A stretch of DNA of 64,000 bases from Celeribacter neptunius (lineage in GTDB: Bacteria; Pseudomonadota; Alphaproteobacteria; Rhodobacterales; Rhodobacteraceae). The stretch's first letter is position 1, and each line of letters opens with the position of its first letter. Location of the stretch: assembly GCF_900113955.1 (NCBI RefSeq), contig NZ_FORH01000008.1:1-64000 (forward strand). Reading direction: 5' to 3'. The translations under genes and the position numbers were made by a program. This document shows positions 1-8,800 of the stretch, one piece after another. The notes beneath the pieces were generated by a model. The model was not told the origin of the DNA. It was given only the letters and a program-made list of their open reading frames with translations, and did no database searches.

Positions 1-402
<402 letters not shown>

Positions 403-405
403 TCG

Positions 406-1230
406 ATGGAGGTCTTGTCCGAAAATCAAAGCTTCGGAGGGCGCCAGACGGTGTACAAACACCCCTCCGAGAGCTGCGGTTGCGAGATGACCTTTGCGGT
501 CTATACGCCACCGCAGGCGAAGGACGGCCCGGTGCCGGTTCTGTGGTACTTGTCGGGGCTGACCTGCACCCATGAAAACGCCATGACCAAGGGCGGGTTT
601 CAGGAACATGCGGCGAAACACGGGCTGGCCATCGTGTTTCCCGATACCTCGCCGCGCGGTGAAGATGTCGCCAATGACGAGGCCTACGATCTGGGGCAGG
701 GCGCCGGTTTCTATGTCAATGCCACCCGCGATCCCTGGCAGCCGCATTATCGGATGTATGACTATATCACCGAGGAATTGCGCGGCCTGGTGATCTCGGA
801 GCTGAAGCTCGCGGACCGTCACGGCATCACCGGCCATTCCATGGGCGGGCACGGCGCGCTGACCATCGCGATCCGCAATCCGGATATGTATGACAGCCTG
901 TCGGCCTTTGCGCCGATCGCGCATCCGACCCAATCGGATTGGGGGCGCAAACAATTGTCGGCCTATCTCGGCGATGACGAAGGCTGCTGGGCGGCCCATG
1001 ATTCCACGCTGCTCCTGGAGGAGCATGGCTGGAAAGGCGAGCTGCTGGTGGATCAGGGCGCGAGCGACCAGTTCCTCGAGCTGCTGCAGCCGGAGGCTCT
1101 GGCGGCCACGATGGCGCGCCGCCGGCAGCCGGGAGAGCTGCGCATGCAGAAGGGGTACGATCATTCGTATTTCTTCGTGAATTCCTTTGCCGCCGACCAT
1201 GTCGCCTGGCACGCCGCGCGGCTCAGCTGA
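406..1230 (+). CDS. fghA: S-formylglutathione hydrolase
   Basis: Cytoplasmic esterase-D-type serine hydrolase that releases formate and glutathione from S-formylglutathione. The 274 residues match the family's usual length of about 280. The nucleophile elbow is GHSMGGHG (Ser about 145); the Asp lies in DQGASDQFL and the His in YDHSYFF near the end. The start at 406 gives the family-type N-terminus (MEVLSENQSFGG), although no strong ribosome binding site is visible, so translational coupling with the dehydrogenase 3 bases upstream is likely. It works between the dehydrogenase and the methanol oxidation genes that follow on the same strand. Confidence 0.97.
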   Translation: MEVLSENQSFGGRQTVYKHPSESCGCEMTFAVYTPPQAKDGPVPVLWYLSGLTCTHENAMTKGGFQEHAAKHGLAIVFPDTSPRGEDVANDEAYDLGQGAGFYVNATRDPWQPHYRMYDYITEELRGLVISELKLADRHGITGHSMGGHGALTIAIRNPDMYDSLSAFAPIAHPTQSDWGRKQLSAYLGDDEGCWAAHDSTLLLEEHGWKGELLVDQGASDQFLELLQPEALAATMARRRQPGELRMQKGYDHSYFFVNSFAADHVAWHAARLS

Positions 1231-1252
1231 ACAATGAACAGGAAGGAACGCT

Positions 1253-1639
1253 ATGACTAGGAACTATCTCGGATTGGCTTTGGCGATGATGCTGCCGGCC
1301 GGTGCGGCTCTGGCCGATATGGCGGGTGACCCCGCCAAGGGCGAAAAGGTCTTTCGCAAATGCATGGCCTGCCACGCGGTTGGCGAAGGCGCCCAGAACA
1401 AGGTCGGTCCGGTGCTCAACGGCGTGGTCGGGCGCGCGATCGCCTCGGTTTCGGATTTCACCTATTCGGATGCGATGCACGAGCTGGCGGCGCAGGACGG
1501 CGTCTGGACGCCCGAGGAGCTGGCGCAATTCCTGGCCAAACCACGCGATTTCGTAAAGGGCACGAAAATGTCTTTCGCAGGGCTGCGCAAGGAGGAAGAG
1601 CGCGCCGATGTGATCGCATATCTGGCAACATTGAAGTGA
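1253..1639 (+). CDS. small class I c-type cytochrome
   Basis: Periplasmic electron carrier of 128 residues, with a signal peptide of about 21 residues ending in GAALA. Haem is bound at C37-x-x-C40-H41 (CMACH), and Met106 in [10 protein letters not shown] is the likely sixth ligand. The fold resembles cytochrome c2/c550, the mitochondrial-like class. It lies between fghA and xoxF with a good ribosome binding site (AGGAAGG) 7 bases before the ATG. Paracoccus carries cytochrome genes in the same neighbourhood. It could pass electrons from XoxF or XoxG to the terminal oxidase, but this is inferred from position. Confidence 0.9.
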   Translation: MTRNYLGLALAMMLPAGAALADMAGDPAKGEKVFRKCMACHAVGEGAQNKVGPVLNGVVGRAIASVSDFTYSDAMHELAAQDGVWTPEELAQFLAKPRDFVKGTKMSFAGLRKEEERADVIAYLATLK

Positions 1640-1760
1640 GAAAGGAGCGTTCGACACGACACGGACTATCCGGGATCGGCTGGAGGAAAGAGGAGCTGCA
1701 CCCGGACTGACATTATCGCGGTCACATCAAGAACAGGGCCGCATATCAAGGGAGTAGGAC

Positions 1761-3563
1761 ATGAAAAAGCTCAAGCTTTTGATCCTGGGCGCAGCGCTGT
1801 GTTCCGGCACGGCGGCGATGGCGAACCAGGATCTGATGACCAAGATGGAAGACCCGACGCAATGGGCGATCCAGACCGGGGATTACGCCAACCAGCGGTA
1901 TTCCGAACTCGATCAGATCAATGCCGACAACGTGGGTGATCTGCAGGTGGCCTGGTCATTCTCGACCGGCGTGTTGCGCGGCCATGAAGGCTCGCCGCTG
2001 GTGGTGGGCGACACGATGTATGTGCATACACCGTTCCCCAATATCGTCTATGCGCTCGATCTGAACGAAGATGGCAAGATCAAGTGGAAATACCAGCCAA
2101 AACAGGACCCGAATGTCATTCCGGTGATGTGCTGTGACACGGTGAACCGTGGTGTGGCCTATGCCGATGGCAAGATCTTCCTGCATCAGGCCGATACCAA
2201 GGTGGTGGCATTGGATGCCGACACCGGTGAGGTGATCTGGGAAGTGATGAACGGCGATGCCGCCAAGGGCGAGACCAACACCGCGACCGTGATGCCGGTC
2301 AAGGACAAGGTGATCGTCGGCATCTCGGGCGGCGAATTCGGCGTGCGCGGTTCGGTGACGGCCTATAACATGGCCGATGGTTCTCTGGCCTGGCGGGCCT
2401 ATTCCATGGGACCGGACAGCGACATCCTGTTCGATCCGGAAAAGACCACGATGCTGGGCAAGCCGGTGGGCGCCGATTCCGGCACCAACACCTGGCAGGG
2501 CGATCAGTGGATGATCGGCGGCGGCACCACCTGGGGCTGGTATTCCTATGACCCGGAAGCTGACCTGATCTATTACGGTTCCGGCAACCCCTCGACCTGG
2601 AACCCGACCCAGCGTCCGGGCGACAACCGCTGGTCGATGACCATCTTTGCCCGCGACCCCGATGATGGCATGGCCAAATGGGTCTATCAGATGACCCCGC
2701 ATGACGAATGGGATTACGACGGGATCAACGAGATGATCCTCACGGATCAGGAAGTCGATGGCCAGATGCGCAAGCTTCTGACGCATTTCGACCGCAATGG
2801 TCTCGGCTATACGATGGATCGGATCACCGGCGAGCTGATGGTCGCCGAGAAATACGACCCGGCGGTGAACTGGACCACCGGTGTCGATATGGACCCGAAT
2901 TCCGCGACCTATGGCCGTCCCTCTGTTGTGGCCGAATATTCGACCGAGCAGAATGGCGAGGACGAGAATTCCACCGGCATCTGCCCGGCCGCGCTTGGCT
3001 CGAAAGACCAGCAGCCGGCGTCCTATTCGCCCAAGACCGAGCTGTTCTATGTGCCGACCAACCATGTCTGCATGGATTATGAACCGTTCCGTGTCAGCTA
3101 CACCGCGGGCCAGCCCTATGTCGGGGCGACGCTGTCGATGTACCCGGCGCCGGACAGCCATGGTGGCATGGGCAATTTCATTGCCTGGGACAACATCAAG
3201 GGTGAGATCAAATGGTCCATCCCGGAACAGTTCTCGGTCTGGTCCGGTGCTCTGGCCACTGCGGGTGACGTGGTGTTCTACGGCACGCTCGAAGGCTACC
3301 TGAAAGCCGTGAGCGCCGAAACCGGCGAAGAGCTTTACCGCTTCAAGACCCCGTCGGGCATCATCGGCAACGTGATGACCTTCGAGCAGGGCGGCAAGCA
3401 ATATATCGGCATCCTGTCGGGTGTTGGTGGCTGGGCCGGCATCGGTCTGGCGGCCGGTCTGACCAAGGCCAATGACGGTCTGGGCGCCGTGGGGGGCTAT
3501 GCCGCCCTGAGCGACTATACCGCGCTGGGTGGTCAGCTGACCGTCTTCGCCCTGCCGGATTGA
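1761..3563 (+). CDS. xoxF: lanthanide-type PQQ-dependent methanol dehydrogenase
   Basis: Periplasmic quinoprotein that oxidises methanol with PQQ and a metal ion, giving electrons to cytochrome c. It is a 600-residue eight-bladed propeller with a signal peptide (about 21 residues, ending TAAMA). The vicinal disulfide is Cys124-Cys125 (PVMCCD). The catalytic Asp318 lies in [10 protein letters not shown] and is followed two residues later by Asp320, the extra metal ligand that marks lanthanide-dependent XoxF; calcium-type MxaF has Ala there. There is no mxaI small-subunit gene nearby. The overall sequence suggests the XoxF5 group, but I could not check this. The ribosome binding site GGGAGTAGGA precedes the ATG. 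It is transcribed with xoxG and xoxJ. Confidence 0.97.
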   Translation: MKKLKLLILGAALCSGTAAMANQDLMTKMEDPTQWAIQTGDYANQRYSELDQINADNVGDLQVAWSFSTGVLRGHEGSPLVVGDTMYVHTPFPNIVYALDLNEDGKIKWKYQPKQDPNVIPVMCCDTVNRGVAYADGKIFLHQADTKVVALDADTGEVIWEVMNGDAAKGETNTATVMPVKDKVIVGISGGEFGVRGSVTAYNMADGSLAWRAYSMGPDSDILFDPEKTTMLGKPVGADSGTNTWQGDQWMIGGGTTWGWYSYDPEADLIYYGSGNPSTWNPTQRPGDNRWSMTIFARDPDDGMAKWVYQMTPHDEWDYDGINEMILTDQEVDGQMRKLLTHFDRNGLGYTMDRITGELMVAEKYDPAVNWTTGVDMDPNSATYGRPSVVAEYSTEQNGEDENSTGICPAALGSKDQQPASYSPKTELFYVPTNHVCMDYEPFRVSYTAGQPYVGATLSMYPAPDSHGGMGNFIAWDNIKGEIKWSIPEQFSVWSGALATAGDVVFYGTLEGYLKAVSAETGEELYRFKTPSGIIGNVMTFEQGGKQYIGILSGVGGWAGIGLAAGLTKANDGLGAVGGYAALSDYTALGGQLTVFALPD

Positions 3564-3638
3564 TCCGCAGCTCCTTCGGACCGGCGAGGTCATCGGACCT
3601 TGCCGGCCCTTCCCCCAGATTTCAGGATAACGCACACC

Positions 3639-4169
3639 ATGACCCGACCCTTTCCCCTGATCGCGGCCGCCGCTTTGATGCTCACGAGCAGCGGTCTTTG
3701 CGCTGCCGAAAACATCACTATGGACGATCCGAACATTGCTGTCGCTTATGAAGAGGACGGCCGCTATTACACCGATGACGGTGTCCCGACCTTCAACGTG
3801 AAGGCGGACGGAACGGTGGATTGGCCGACATTTTCCGGGTTTCGCCGCTATCATGCGGAATGCCATGTCTGCCACGGTCCCGACGGCGAAGGCTCGACCT
3901 ATGCGCCGGCACTGAAACAATCCGCGCTCACGCTGGATTACTATGATTTTCTCGATGTGGTGACCAATGGTCGCCAGAAGGTGGACGCGGCCGAAAATTC
4001 GGTGATGCCGGCCTTTGGCACCAATGCCAATGTGATGTGCTACATCGACGACATCTACACCTATCTCAAGGCCCGCGGCATGGAGGCGGTCCCGCGTGGG
4101 CGGCCGGCCAAGAAAGATCGGAAGAGCGATGTCTTCGTCGAGAATGAAAATGCCTGCATGGGCTCGTGA
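3639..4169 (+). CDS. xoxG: methanol metabolism-related c-type cytochrome (XoxG / c553i type)
   Basis: Probable direct electron acceptor of XoxF in the periplasm. The protein has 176 residues, with a signal peptide ending near GLCAA and a haem motif C75-x-x-C78-H79 (CHVCHG). Besides the haem pair, the mature part has Cys in MCYID and in the C-terminal ACMGS; this four-Cys pattern is typical of the methanol-related family (Paracoccus c553i/CycB). The start at 3639 was chosen because it begins a clean signal peptide; an in-frame codon at 3600 would add residues that look untranslated. Its end overlaps the start of xoxJ. Confidence 0.92.
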   Translation: MTRPFPLIAAAALMLTSSGLCAAENITMDDPNIAVAYEEDGRYYTDDGVPTFNVKADGTVDWPTFSGFRRYHAECHVCHGPDGEGSTYAPALKQSALTLDYYDFLDVVTNGRQKVDAAENSVMPAFGTNANVMCYIDDIYTYLKARGMEAVPRGRPAKKDRKSDVFVENENACMGS

Positions 4170-5028
4170 TCTGAGGCCAAATCTCCGGCCAAATCTCCGG
4201 CATGCGGCGCTGGCGCTGAGCCTGTCGGTGCTCTGGTCTCTGCCGGCCGTGCCCGCCCGGGCGCAGACCGCGGATCTGGTGTCGCACAGCGCCCTGCGGG
4301 TCTGTGCCGATCCGGCCAATGATCCGATGTCGCTGCAGGACGGGTCCGGTTATGAGAACAAGCTCGCCGATCTGATTGCCGCAAAGCTGGAACTGCCGGT
4401 GCAGTATAGCTGGTTTCCCATGGCCACGGGGTTCATCCGCAAGACCCTGAAAACCGGACAATGCGATGTGGTGATGGGCTATGCTCAGGGTCATGAACTG
4501 GTCTTGAACACCAATCACTACATGACCTCGGCCTATGCCCTCGTGGTGAAATCGGACGGGCCGCTGGCCAATGTCGCGCAATTGTCGGACCCGCGCCTTC
4601 AGGGGCTGCATCTCGGGGTGATCGCCGGATCGCCGCCGGCCACGCATATGGCGAAATACGGGTTGATCGGCGCGGCGCGGCCCTATCGCCTGTTTGTCGA
4701 CCGGCGGCACGAGAGCCCGGCGCTCGATATGCTCGCGGATCTGGAGACGGGTGAGATCGATGCCGCGGTGCTCTGGGGCCCGATTGCCGGACCTCTGGTG
4801 AAACGCGATCATCCGGGTCTGAAACTCATTCCCCTGATCAAGGAAGAGGCCGCGCCGAAGCTTTTCTACCGCATTACCATGGGGGTGCGGCAGGGCGAAA
4901 AGGTCTGGCAGCGCAAGCTCAATTCGCTCATCCGCCGCAACCAGGTGGAGATCAACGCCATCCTGACCGAGGCCGGCGTGCCTCTGTTGACCGATATGGG
5001 GGATGCGATGCTGGATGTGGGGCAATGA
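4129..5028 (+). CDS. xoxJ: periplasmic XoxJ-like solute-binding-fold protein
   Basis: Secreted protein of the family-3 solute-binding fold that accompanies XoxF/MxaF. XoxJ/MxaJ proteins are thought to help activate or mature the dehydrogenase rather than feed a transporter. About 299 residues. A signal peptide with a long N-terminal stretch ends near PARAQ, followed by the binding-protein body (LRVCADPANDPMS, CDVVMGYAQ, IDAAVLWGPIAG). ATG 4129 is preferred because GGAAG lies 4 bases upstream; GTG 4096 and ATGs at 4144 and 4150 are alternatives. The start overlaps xoxG by about 40 bases, and a 12-bp tandem repeat (4175-4198) encodes RPNLRPNL before the signal core. Confidence 0.88.
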   Translation: MSSSRMKMPAWARDLRPNLRPNLRHAALALSLSVLWSLPAVPARAQTADLVSHSALRVCADPANDPMSLQDGSGYENKLADLIAAKLELPVQYSWFPMATGFIRKTLKTGQCDVVMGYAQGHELVLNTNHYMTSAYALVVKSDGPLANVAQLSDPRLQGLHLGVIAGSPPATHMAKYGLIGAARPYRLFVDRRHESPALDMLADLETGEIDAAVLWGPIAGPLVKRDHPGLKLIPLIKEEAAPKLFYRITMGVRQGEKVWQRKLNSLIRRNQVEINAILTEAGVPLLTDMGDAMLDVGQ

Positions 5029-5591
5029 GAGCCGCCCGGTCCCTTGCCGTGGTGCTCAAGGCACTCATCGTGCTGCTCCTGCTTCCTCTCTGCGCCGGGG
5101 CGCAGGAGGCGGAACCGGAGGGCTACCGGATGGAACATTATCGCGGCCCCGTGCCGGAAAGCCTGTCGGGTGCAACGGTGATTGGCCCGGAGGCGGCTTA
5201 TGAGTTGTGGACTGCGGGCGGGGTGGGTTTCATCGACGTGTTGCCGCAGGCGCCGAAGCCCGCCAACCTGCCCGAGGGCACGATCTGGCGCGACAAGCCG
5301 CGGCTGTCGATCCCCGGTGCCATCTGGTTGCCCAATGTCGGCTATGGCGCCCTTGCCCCGCAGACCGATGGCTATTTCCGCGCCGGGCTCAGCGCGGCAA
5401 CCGGCGGGGATACGGCGCATCCCGTGCTGTTCTTCTGTCTCGAGGAGTGCTGGATGAGCTGGAATGCCGCCAAACGCGCGCTCGAGTATGGCTACAGCCA
5501 TGTTTACTGGCTGCCCGAAGGCACCGATGGCTGGGCGTTTTACGATTATCCGCTGGAACAGGTTGTGCCCCGCGAACCGCAACCGCGGTGA
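5025..5591 (+). CDS. PQQ-dependent catabolism-associated rhodanese-like protein
   Basis: Secreted rhodanese-fold protein of the small family found almost only beside PQQ alcohol dehydrogenase genes; its biochemical job is unknown. 188 residues, with a signal peptide ending LCAGAQ. The conserved block is FFCLEECWMSWNAAKRALEYG. The two Cys are separated by three residues and followed by Trp, and the first occupies the usual rhodanese nucleophile position. The ATG overlaps the xoxJ stop by 4 bases (ATGA), so it is translationally coupled and probably acts in the same periplasmic system. It is the last gene of the rightward methanol operon. Confidence 0.87.
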   Translation: MRAARSLAVVLKALIVLLLLPLCAGAQEAEPEGYRMEHYRGPVPESLSGATVIGPEAAYELWTAGGVGFIDVLPQAPKPANLPEGTIWRDKPRLSIPGAIWLPNVGYGALAPQTDGYFRAGLSAATGGDTAHPVLFFCLEECWMSWNAAKRALEYGYSHVYWLPEGTDGWAFYDYPLEQVVPREPQPR

Positions 5592-5620
5592 GTGTGAGCT
5601 GCACGTCGATGACGCGGGCG

Positions 5621-5802
5621 GTGACCAGCCTGCCCGTGGGGGGGCGCTCACAGGGTTGAACCAAGCGCTTTATAGTGCAGACGACATCCATCATGTGAGG
5701 TCTGTACGCGGCTCCCATGCGCCTCTCGGGTCGTGCTGGAAGCACGCCTCCGGCGTGACACGGGCTGGTGCAGGCGCGGCGGCTGCGCCTTGTTCCGCGC
5801 CG
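5621..5802 (+). repeat. dispersed intergenic repeat, type A copy 1 (with loop module)
   Basis: Non-coding element that shares its left end (GTGACCAGCCTGCCCGTGGG), a central CTTTATAGTGC block, TGAGGTCTG and a right end (GGCGCGGCGG...CTTGTTCCGCGCC) with copies at 46766, 56899 and 31848. Between the two halves of the GC hairpin lies a 32-bp module (5730-5761) made of two small hairpins. The same module occurs, inverted, in the type B copy at 20483-20514. The element sits between the convergent ends of the rhodanese-like gene and the ABC-2 permease gene. Confidence 0.8.
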
Positions 5803-5828
5803 GAAGGGCCTGTGCTTTCCGAAAGCCT

Positions 5829-6623
5829 CTACCCCCGGCGCCGCCGGGTCATGCCATGGGCCGGATCATAACCCAGAAGCGCCAGTCCGAAAAACACCGC
5901 GAAACTGAGCCCCACCCAGAGAAGCGCCATGCCGTTGAACTGCTGATAGAGCGCGAAACGGATCAGCTCCACCGCATGGGTGAACGGGTTCACCGCGCAG
6001 ATGTCGCGCAGCCAGTCCGAGCTTTCGGCCATTTTCCACAGCGGGTAGAGCGCCGAGGAGAGAAAGAACATCGGGAAGATCACGAAATTCATCACGCCTG
6101 CGAAATTCTCCAATTGTCGGATGGTCGAGGAAATCAACAGTCCCAGCGCCCCCAACATCAGCCCGCTGATCAGTAGCGCGGGCAGGACGAAGAGATAGCC
6201 CAGTGGTGGCAGGGTGATGCCGAACAGGGCGGCGAGTGCCAGAAACGTGTAGCATTGCAGGATCGACACGGCGACGCCGGCCAGCAGTTTCGACAAGAGG
6301 AGCCACCAGCGCGGCAGCGGCGCGGTCAGCAACAACCGCATCGAGCCCATCTCCTGATCATAGACCAGCGACAGCGAGCTTTGCATGCCGTTGAACAGCT
6401 GAATCATGCCGCAGAGCCCCGGCAGGATATAGACCTCATAGGTGATATAGGTCTCATAGGGCGGGATGATCGATAGGCCGAGTGCTGCGCGAAATCCGGC
6501 GGCAAAGACCACGAGCCAGATCAGCGGCCGCACCAGGGCAGCGAGAAACCGGCTGCGTTGTTGCAAGAACCGCAGCGACTCGCGCCGCATGATCGCCAGA
6601 AGCGCGGTGAGATAGAGGCTCAT
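5829..6623 (-). CDS. ABC-2 type permease of a PQQ alcohol dehydrogenase-associated transporter
   Basis: Inner-membrane subunit with about six membrane helices over 264 residues and the usual ABC-2 layout. It follows its ATPase gene with a 4-base overlap, so the two form one transporter. Family members lie beside PQQ alcohol dehydrogenases. The closest characterised relatives are PedC in the PedA1A2BC transporter of Pseudomonas putida and the Lut permease of Methylobacterium, both linked to lanthanide use. Lanthanide or lanthanophore handling is therefore the leading guess, made from context. No periplasmic binding protein of the PedA type is in the window. Confidence 0.87.
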   Translation of the reverse strand: MSLYLTALLAIMRRESLRFLQQRSRFLAALVRPLIWLVVFAAGFRAALGLSIIPPYETYITYEVYILPGLCGMIQLFNGMQSSLSLVYDQEMGSMRLLLTAPLPRWWLLLSKLLAGVAVSILQCYTFLALAALFGITLPPLGYLFVLPALLISGLMLGALGLLISSTIRQLENFAGVMNFVIFPMFFLSSALYPLWKMAESSDWLRDICAVNPFTHAVELIRFALYQQFNGMALLWVGLSFAVFFGLALLGYDPAHGMTRRRRG

Positions 6624-7408
6624 GTCAGGGCCTCCGCGCTGCTCTCGATCGTCTCGGCGTCGGCCGGGCTCTCGGTGTCGGTCATTTCCATGAACCGGTC
6701 GGCGAGGCTCTGTGTGCCGCGCAGATCGGCAGCCGGTTCATGCGCCAGAACCCGGCCCTGATGCAGCACGATCACATCATCGCTATCCGCGTCTTCGGTG
6801 CGGATCTCATCGACCAGATGGGTGGCCCAGAACACGGTCAGCCCGGCGTCGGCCAGATCGTGGACATGATCGACGATCGCACGACGGCTTTTGAAATCGA
6901 GCCCGACGGTGGCCTCATCGAGCATCAGCACCGCCGGCTCATGCAAGAGCGCCCGGGCGATCTCCATCCGACGCCGGTGTCCACCATTGAGGCTGCGCAC
7001 GCGCTCTCCGGCCCGCTCGCGCATGTCGAGCCGCTCGAGCGCCTGATCGATCCGGCGTGCGGCATCGCGGCCCTTGATCCCGTGCAGCGCCGCGAAATAG
7101 CGCATGTTCATCATGACGCTCATGTCGAGATCCAGGGTCGGTTGCTGAAACACCACGCCGATCTTTGAGAGCGCCGCGCGCGGGGAACGCGCCAGATCAT
7201 GGCCCGCGATGTTGATCCGCCCCTGATCCGAGACGAAGAGCCGGGTCAAAAGCGCAAACAGCGTCGATTTTCCAGCGCCGTTCGGGCCGAGCAGGGCGGT
7301 GAAATGCCCCTCGTGCAGGCGGAAACTCACGTCTTTGAGTGCCTGTTTCTCGCCATAGCGATAGCTGAGATCAGAGACCTCCAATGTGTTCATCCCGGTT
7401 CTGCTCAC
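6620..7408 (-). CDS. ABC transporter ATPase, PQQ alcohol dehydrogenase system type
   Basis: Cytoplasmic ATPase partner of the ABC-2 permease, 262 residues. Walker A is GPNGAGKST, Walker B is VLMLDEATVGLD, and the H-loop region reads FWATHLVDE. The ABC signature is LNGGHRRR rather than LSGGQ, a variant that I recall as typical of this PQQ-associated family (PedB/LutE-like). The start may be GTG 7408 or ATG 7393; AGGAG lies 11 bases before the GTG. It begins 8 bases after the preceding permease gene, so all three membrane-transport genes are probably one leftward operon. Confidence 0.88.
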   Translation of the reverse strand: MSRTGMNTLEVSDLSYRYGEKQALKDVSFRLHEGHFTALLGPNGAGKSTLFALLTRLFVSDQGRINIAGHDLARSPRAALSKIGVVFQQPTLDLDMSVMMNMRYFAALHGIKGRDAARRIDQALERLDMRERAGERVRSLNGGHRRRMEIARALLHEPAVLMLDEATVGLDFKSRRAIVDHVHDLADAGLTVFWATHLVDEIRTEDADSDDVIVLHQGRVLAHEPAADLRGTQSLADRFMEMTDTESPADAETIESSAEALT

Positions 7409-7415
7409 GCGCCTC

Positions 7416-8252
7416 TCACTCCTGTCGCCATTGCCGTACCCGCCGCTCGACGGGTTGCAAGACCAGCCATTCCATTGCCAGCATCACCGTGACGAAGGAT
7501 AGGGCGTAAATCAGCACCATGGCCACGTCGAAAAGTTGGAAATACAGGTGGATCTGAAAGCCGATCCCGTTGGAGCGGCCAAGAAATTCGACCACCAGAA
7601 CGATTTTCCAGATCACCGCGATGCCGGAGCGGGCGGCGGCGGTGATGAAAGGCGCGAGCTGCGGCAGCACCACATGGCGCATGCGTTTTCGCCAGGGCAG
7701 GCGATAGACGCTGGCCATGGCGTCGAGCGCCGGATCGAGTGCGCGCGCACCTTCGCGGATCATCGTGGTCACATTGGGGATCTTGTTGAGCGTCACGGCG
7801 AGGATCGCGGCGGTCTCGTTGAGCCCGATCCACAGGTAACAGAGCACGATCAGCACCAGCGCCGGCAGGTTGAGAAAAATCACCAGCCAGGGATCGAGCC
7901 AGCGGTTGAGCCGCGGGTTGCGCCCCATGGCGAGCCCGAGCGCGATGCCCAGGCTCATCGCCAGCACAAAGGCCCAGATCACCCGGGACAAGGTCTTCCC
8001 GAGATGAAACATCAGCTCCCCCGAGCGCAATTCGGATAGAAACGGCGAGATCAGGGCCCAGGGCTGCGGCAGGGTGGCGGGGTCACGGGTGAGCGTGGCG
8101 GCGACGACCCAGATCAGCAGCAGCAATGCCAGAGAGGTGCCCGTCGTGCCGATTTTGCCGATCTGACCGATCTGGTCGACCCTGTCGAACGGTCTTGCCG
8201 CGGGACCCGGGCTCTGCCCCGTCCTGCGGTCTGCGGTGTCCTGATGCTGCAC
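7416..8252 (-). CDS. NitT/TauT-type (SsuC-like) ABC permease, orphan
   Basis: Integral membrane protein of 278 residues with a BPD_transp_1 domain. It has about six helices and the EAA-like loop region GARALDPALDAMASVYRLPW, resembling SsuC/TauC/NrtB permeases for sulfonates, taurine or nitrate. The N-terminus (about 38 residues) is hydrophilic and low in complexity. It has no cognate SsuB-like ATPase or SsuA-like binding protein beside it; the next gene is the ATPase for an ABC-2 permease. It may share that ATPase, or act with the XoxJ-like protein, but neither is shown by sequence. Confidence 0.82.
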   Translation of the reverse strand: MQHQDTADRRTGQSPGPAARPFDRVDQIGQIGKIGTTGTSLALLLLIWVVAATLTRDPATLPQPWALISPFLSELRSGELMFHLGKTLSRVIWAFVLAMSLGIALGLAMGRNPRLNRWLDPWLVIFLNLPALVLIVLCYLWIGLNETAAILAVTLNKIPNVTTMIREGARALDPALDAMASVYRLPWRKRMRHVVLPQLAPFITAAARSGIAVIWKIVLVVEFLGRSNGIGFQIHLYFQLFDVAMVLIYALSFVTVMLAMEWLVLQPVERRVRQWRQE

Positions 8253-8365
8253 GCGCGCCTCCCTTTGGCACGAATGCTGCCGTCTTTGGCGCGTGGCGTC
8301 AATTCATCCGAAGGGCGTATAGACACGGCTAGACACGGTGCGTTGACACCGCAGAGCTCCGCGCC

Positions 8366-8569
8366 TCAGGTCTTTTGTTCGCCCTGGCGCAGCATGTGGC
8401 AGGACCAGCGCGACACGGTATAGGCCGGGTGCTGTTCCGTCCATTTCGCCAGCTCGGGCTGTGCCCCCATCATGCAGGTCATCGGCGTGATATCGGTGAA
8501 CAGCAGGCTGCGTTCCTCGCAGGCGTCCGGCGAGGTGGACAGGCAGGCAACGAAAAGAAGTTCGATCAT
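8366..8569 (-). CDS. small conserved Cys-containing protein
   Basis: A 67-residue protein beginning MIELLFVACL, with four Cys (in FVACL, DACEE, MTCMM and SWSCHM-type contexts). I recall similar short proteins in many Rhodobacterales but know no function. The start at 8569 is supported by GGAG 7 bases upstream; an in-frame ATG at 8581 would include that site. The hydrophobic start could be a weak membrane or export signal. It is transcribed leftward upstream of the permease operon, about 110 bases away, and so may be part of it. Confidence 0.6.
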   Translation of the reverse strand: MIELLFVACLSTSPDACEERSLLFTDITPMTCMMGAQPELAKWTEQHPAYTVSRWSCHMLRQGEQKT

Positions 8570-8625
8570 GGGCAACTCCATCGGGACACTGACAAGAGGG
8601 GACGAGCATAGTCCCCGATACTAAA

Positions 8626-8642
8626 GACTCGATTGACTCGAT
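8626..8642. promoter_or_regulatory. direct repeat GACTCGAT x2, possible regulator site
   Basis: Two copies of GACTCGAT start 9 bases apart in the 230-bp divergent gap between the leftward small gene and the rightward histidine kinase gene. Spacing near one helical turn is typical of direct-repeat sites bound by OmpR-family regulators, and an OmpR-family regulator is encoded just downstream. This is suggestive only. Confidence 0.25.
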
Positions 8643-8800
8643 GCCGGACAGGGTAGCACCGTTTTGCCCTTGGCAGGGTAAATCGTCCTTTGCAAATGCT
8701 GCAATGCGGCATTTTGGCAAAGTTTTACGCTCAGATTGCTTGCCGGAGGCGGAACAGTCTTAAAATCTGTGCAGGTTGAGAAAGGATATGGCCCGAGGCG

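Noticed and set aside
4096..4128. GTG 4096 as the xoxJ start
   Set aside because: It would add 11 residues within xoxG with no ribosome binding site; ATG 4129 has GGAAG at good spacing.
1956..4319. A 787-codon leftward open frame opposite xoxF and xoxG
   Set aside because: It mirrors the codon use of xoxF; its His/Arg-rich low-complexity sequence has no domain.
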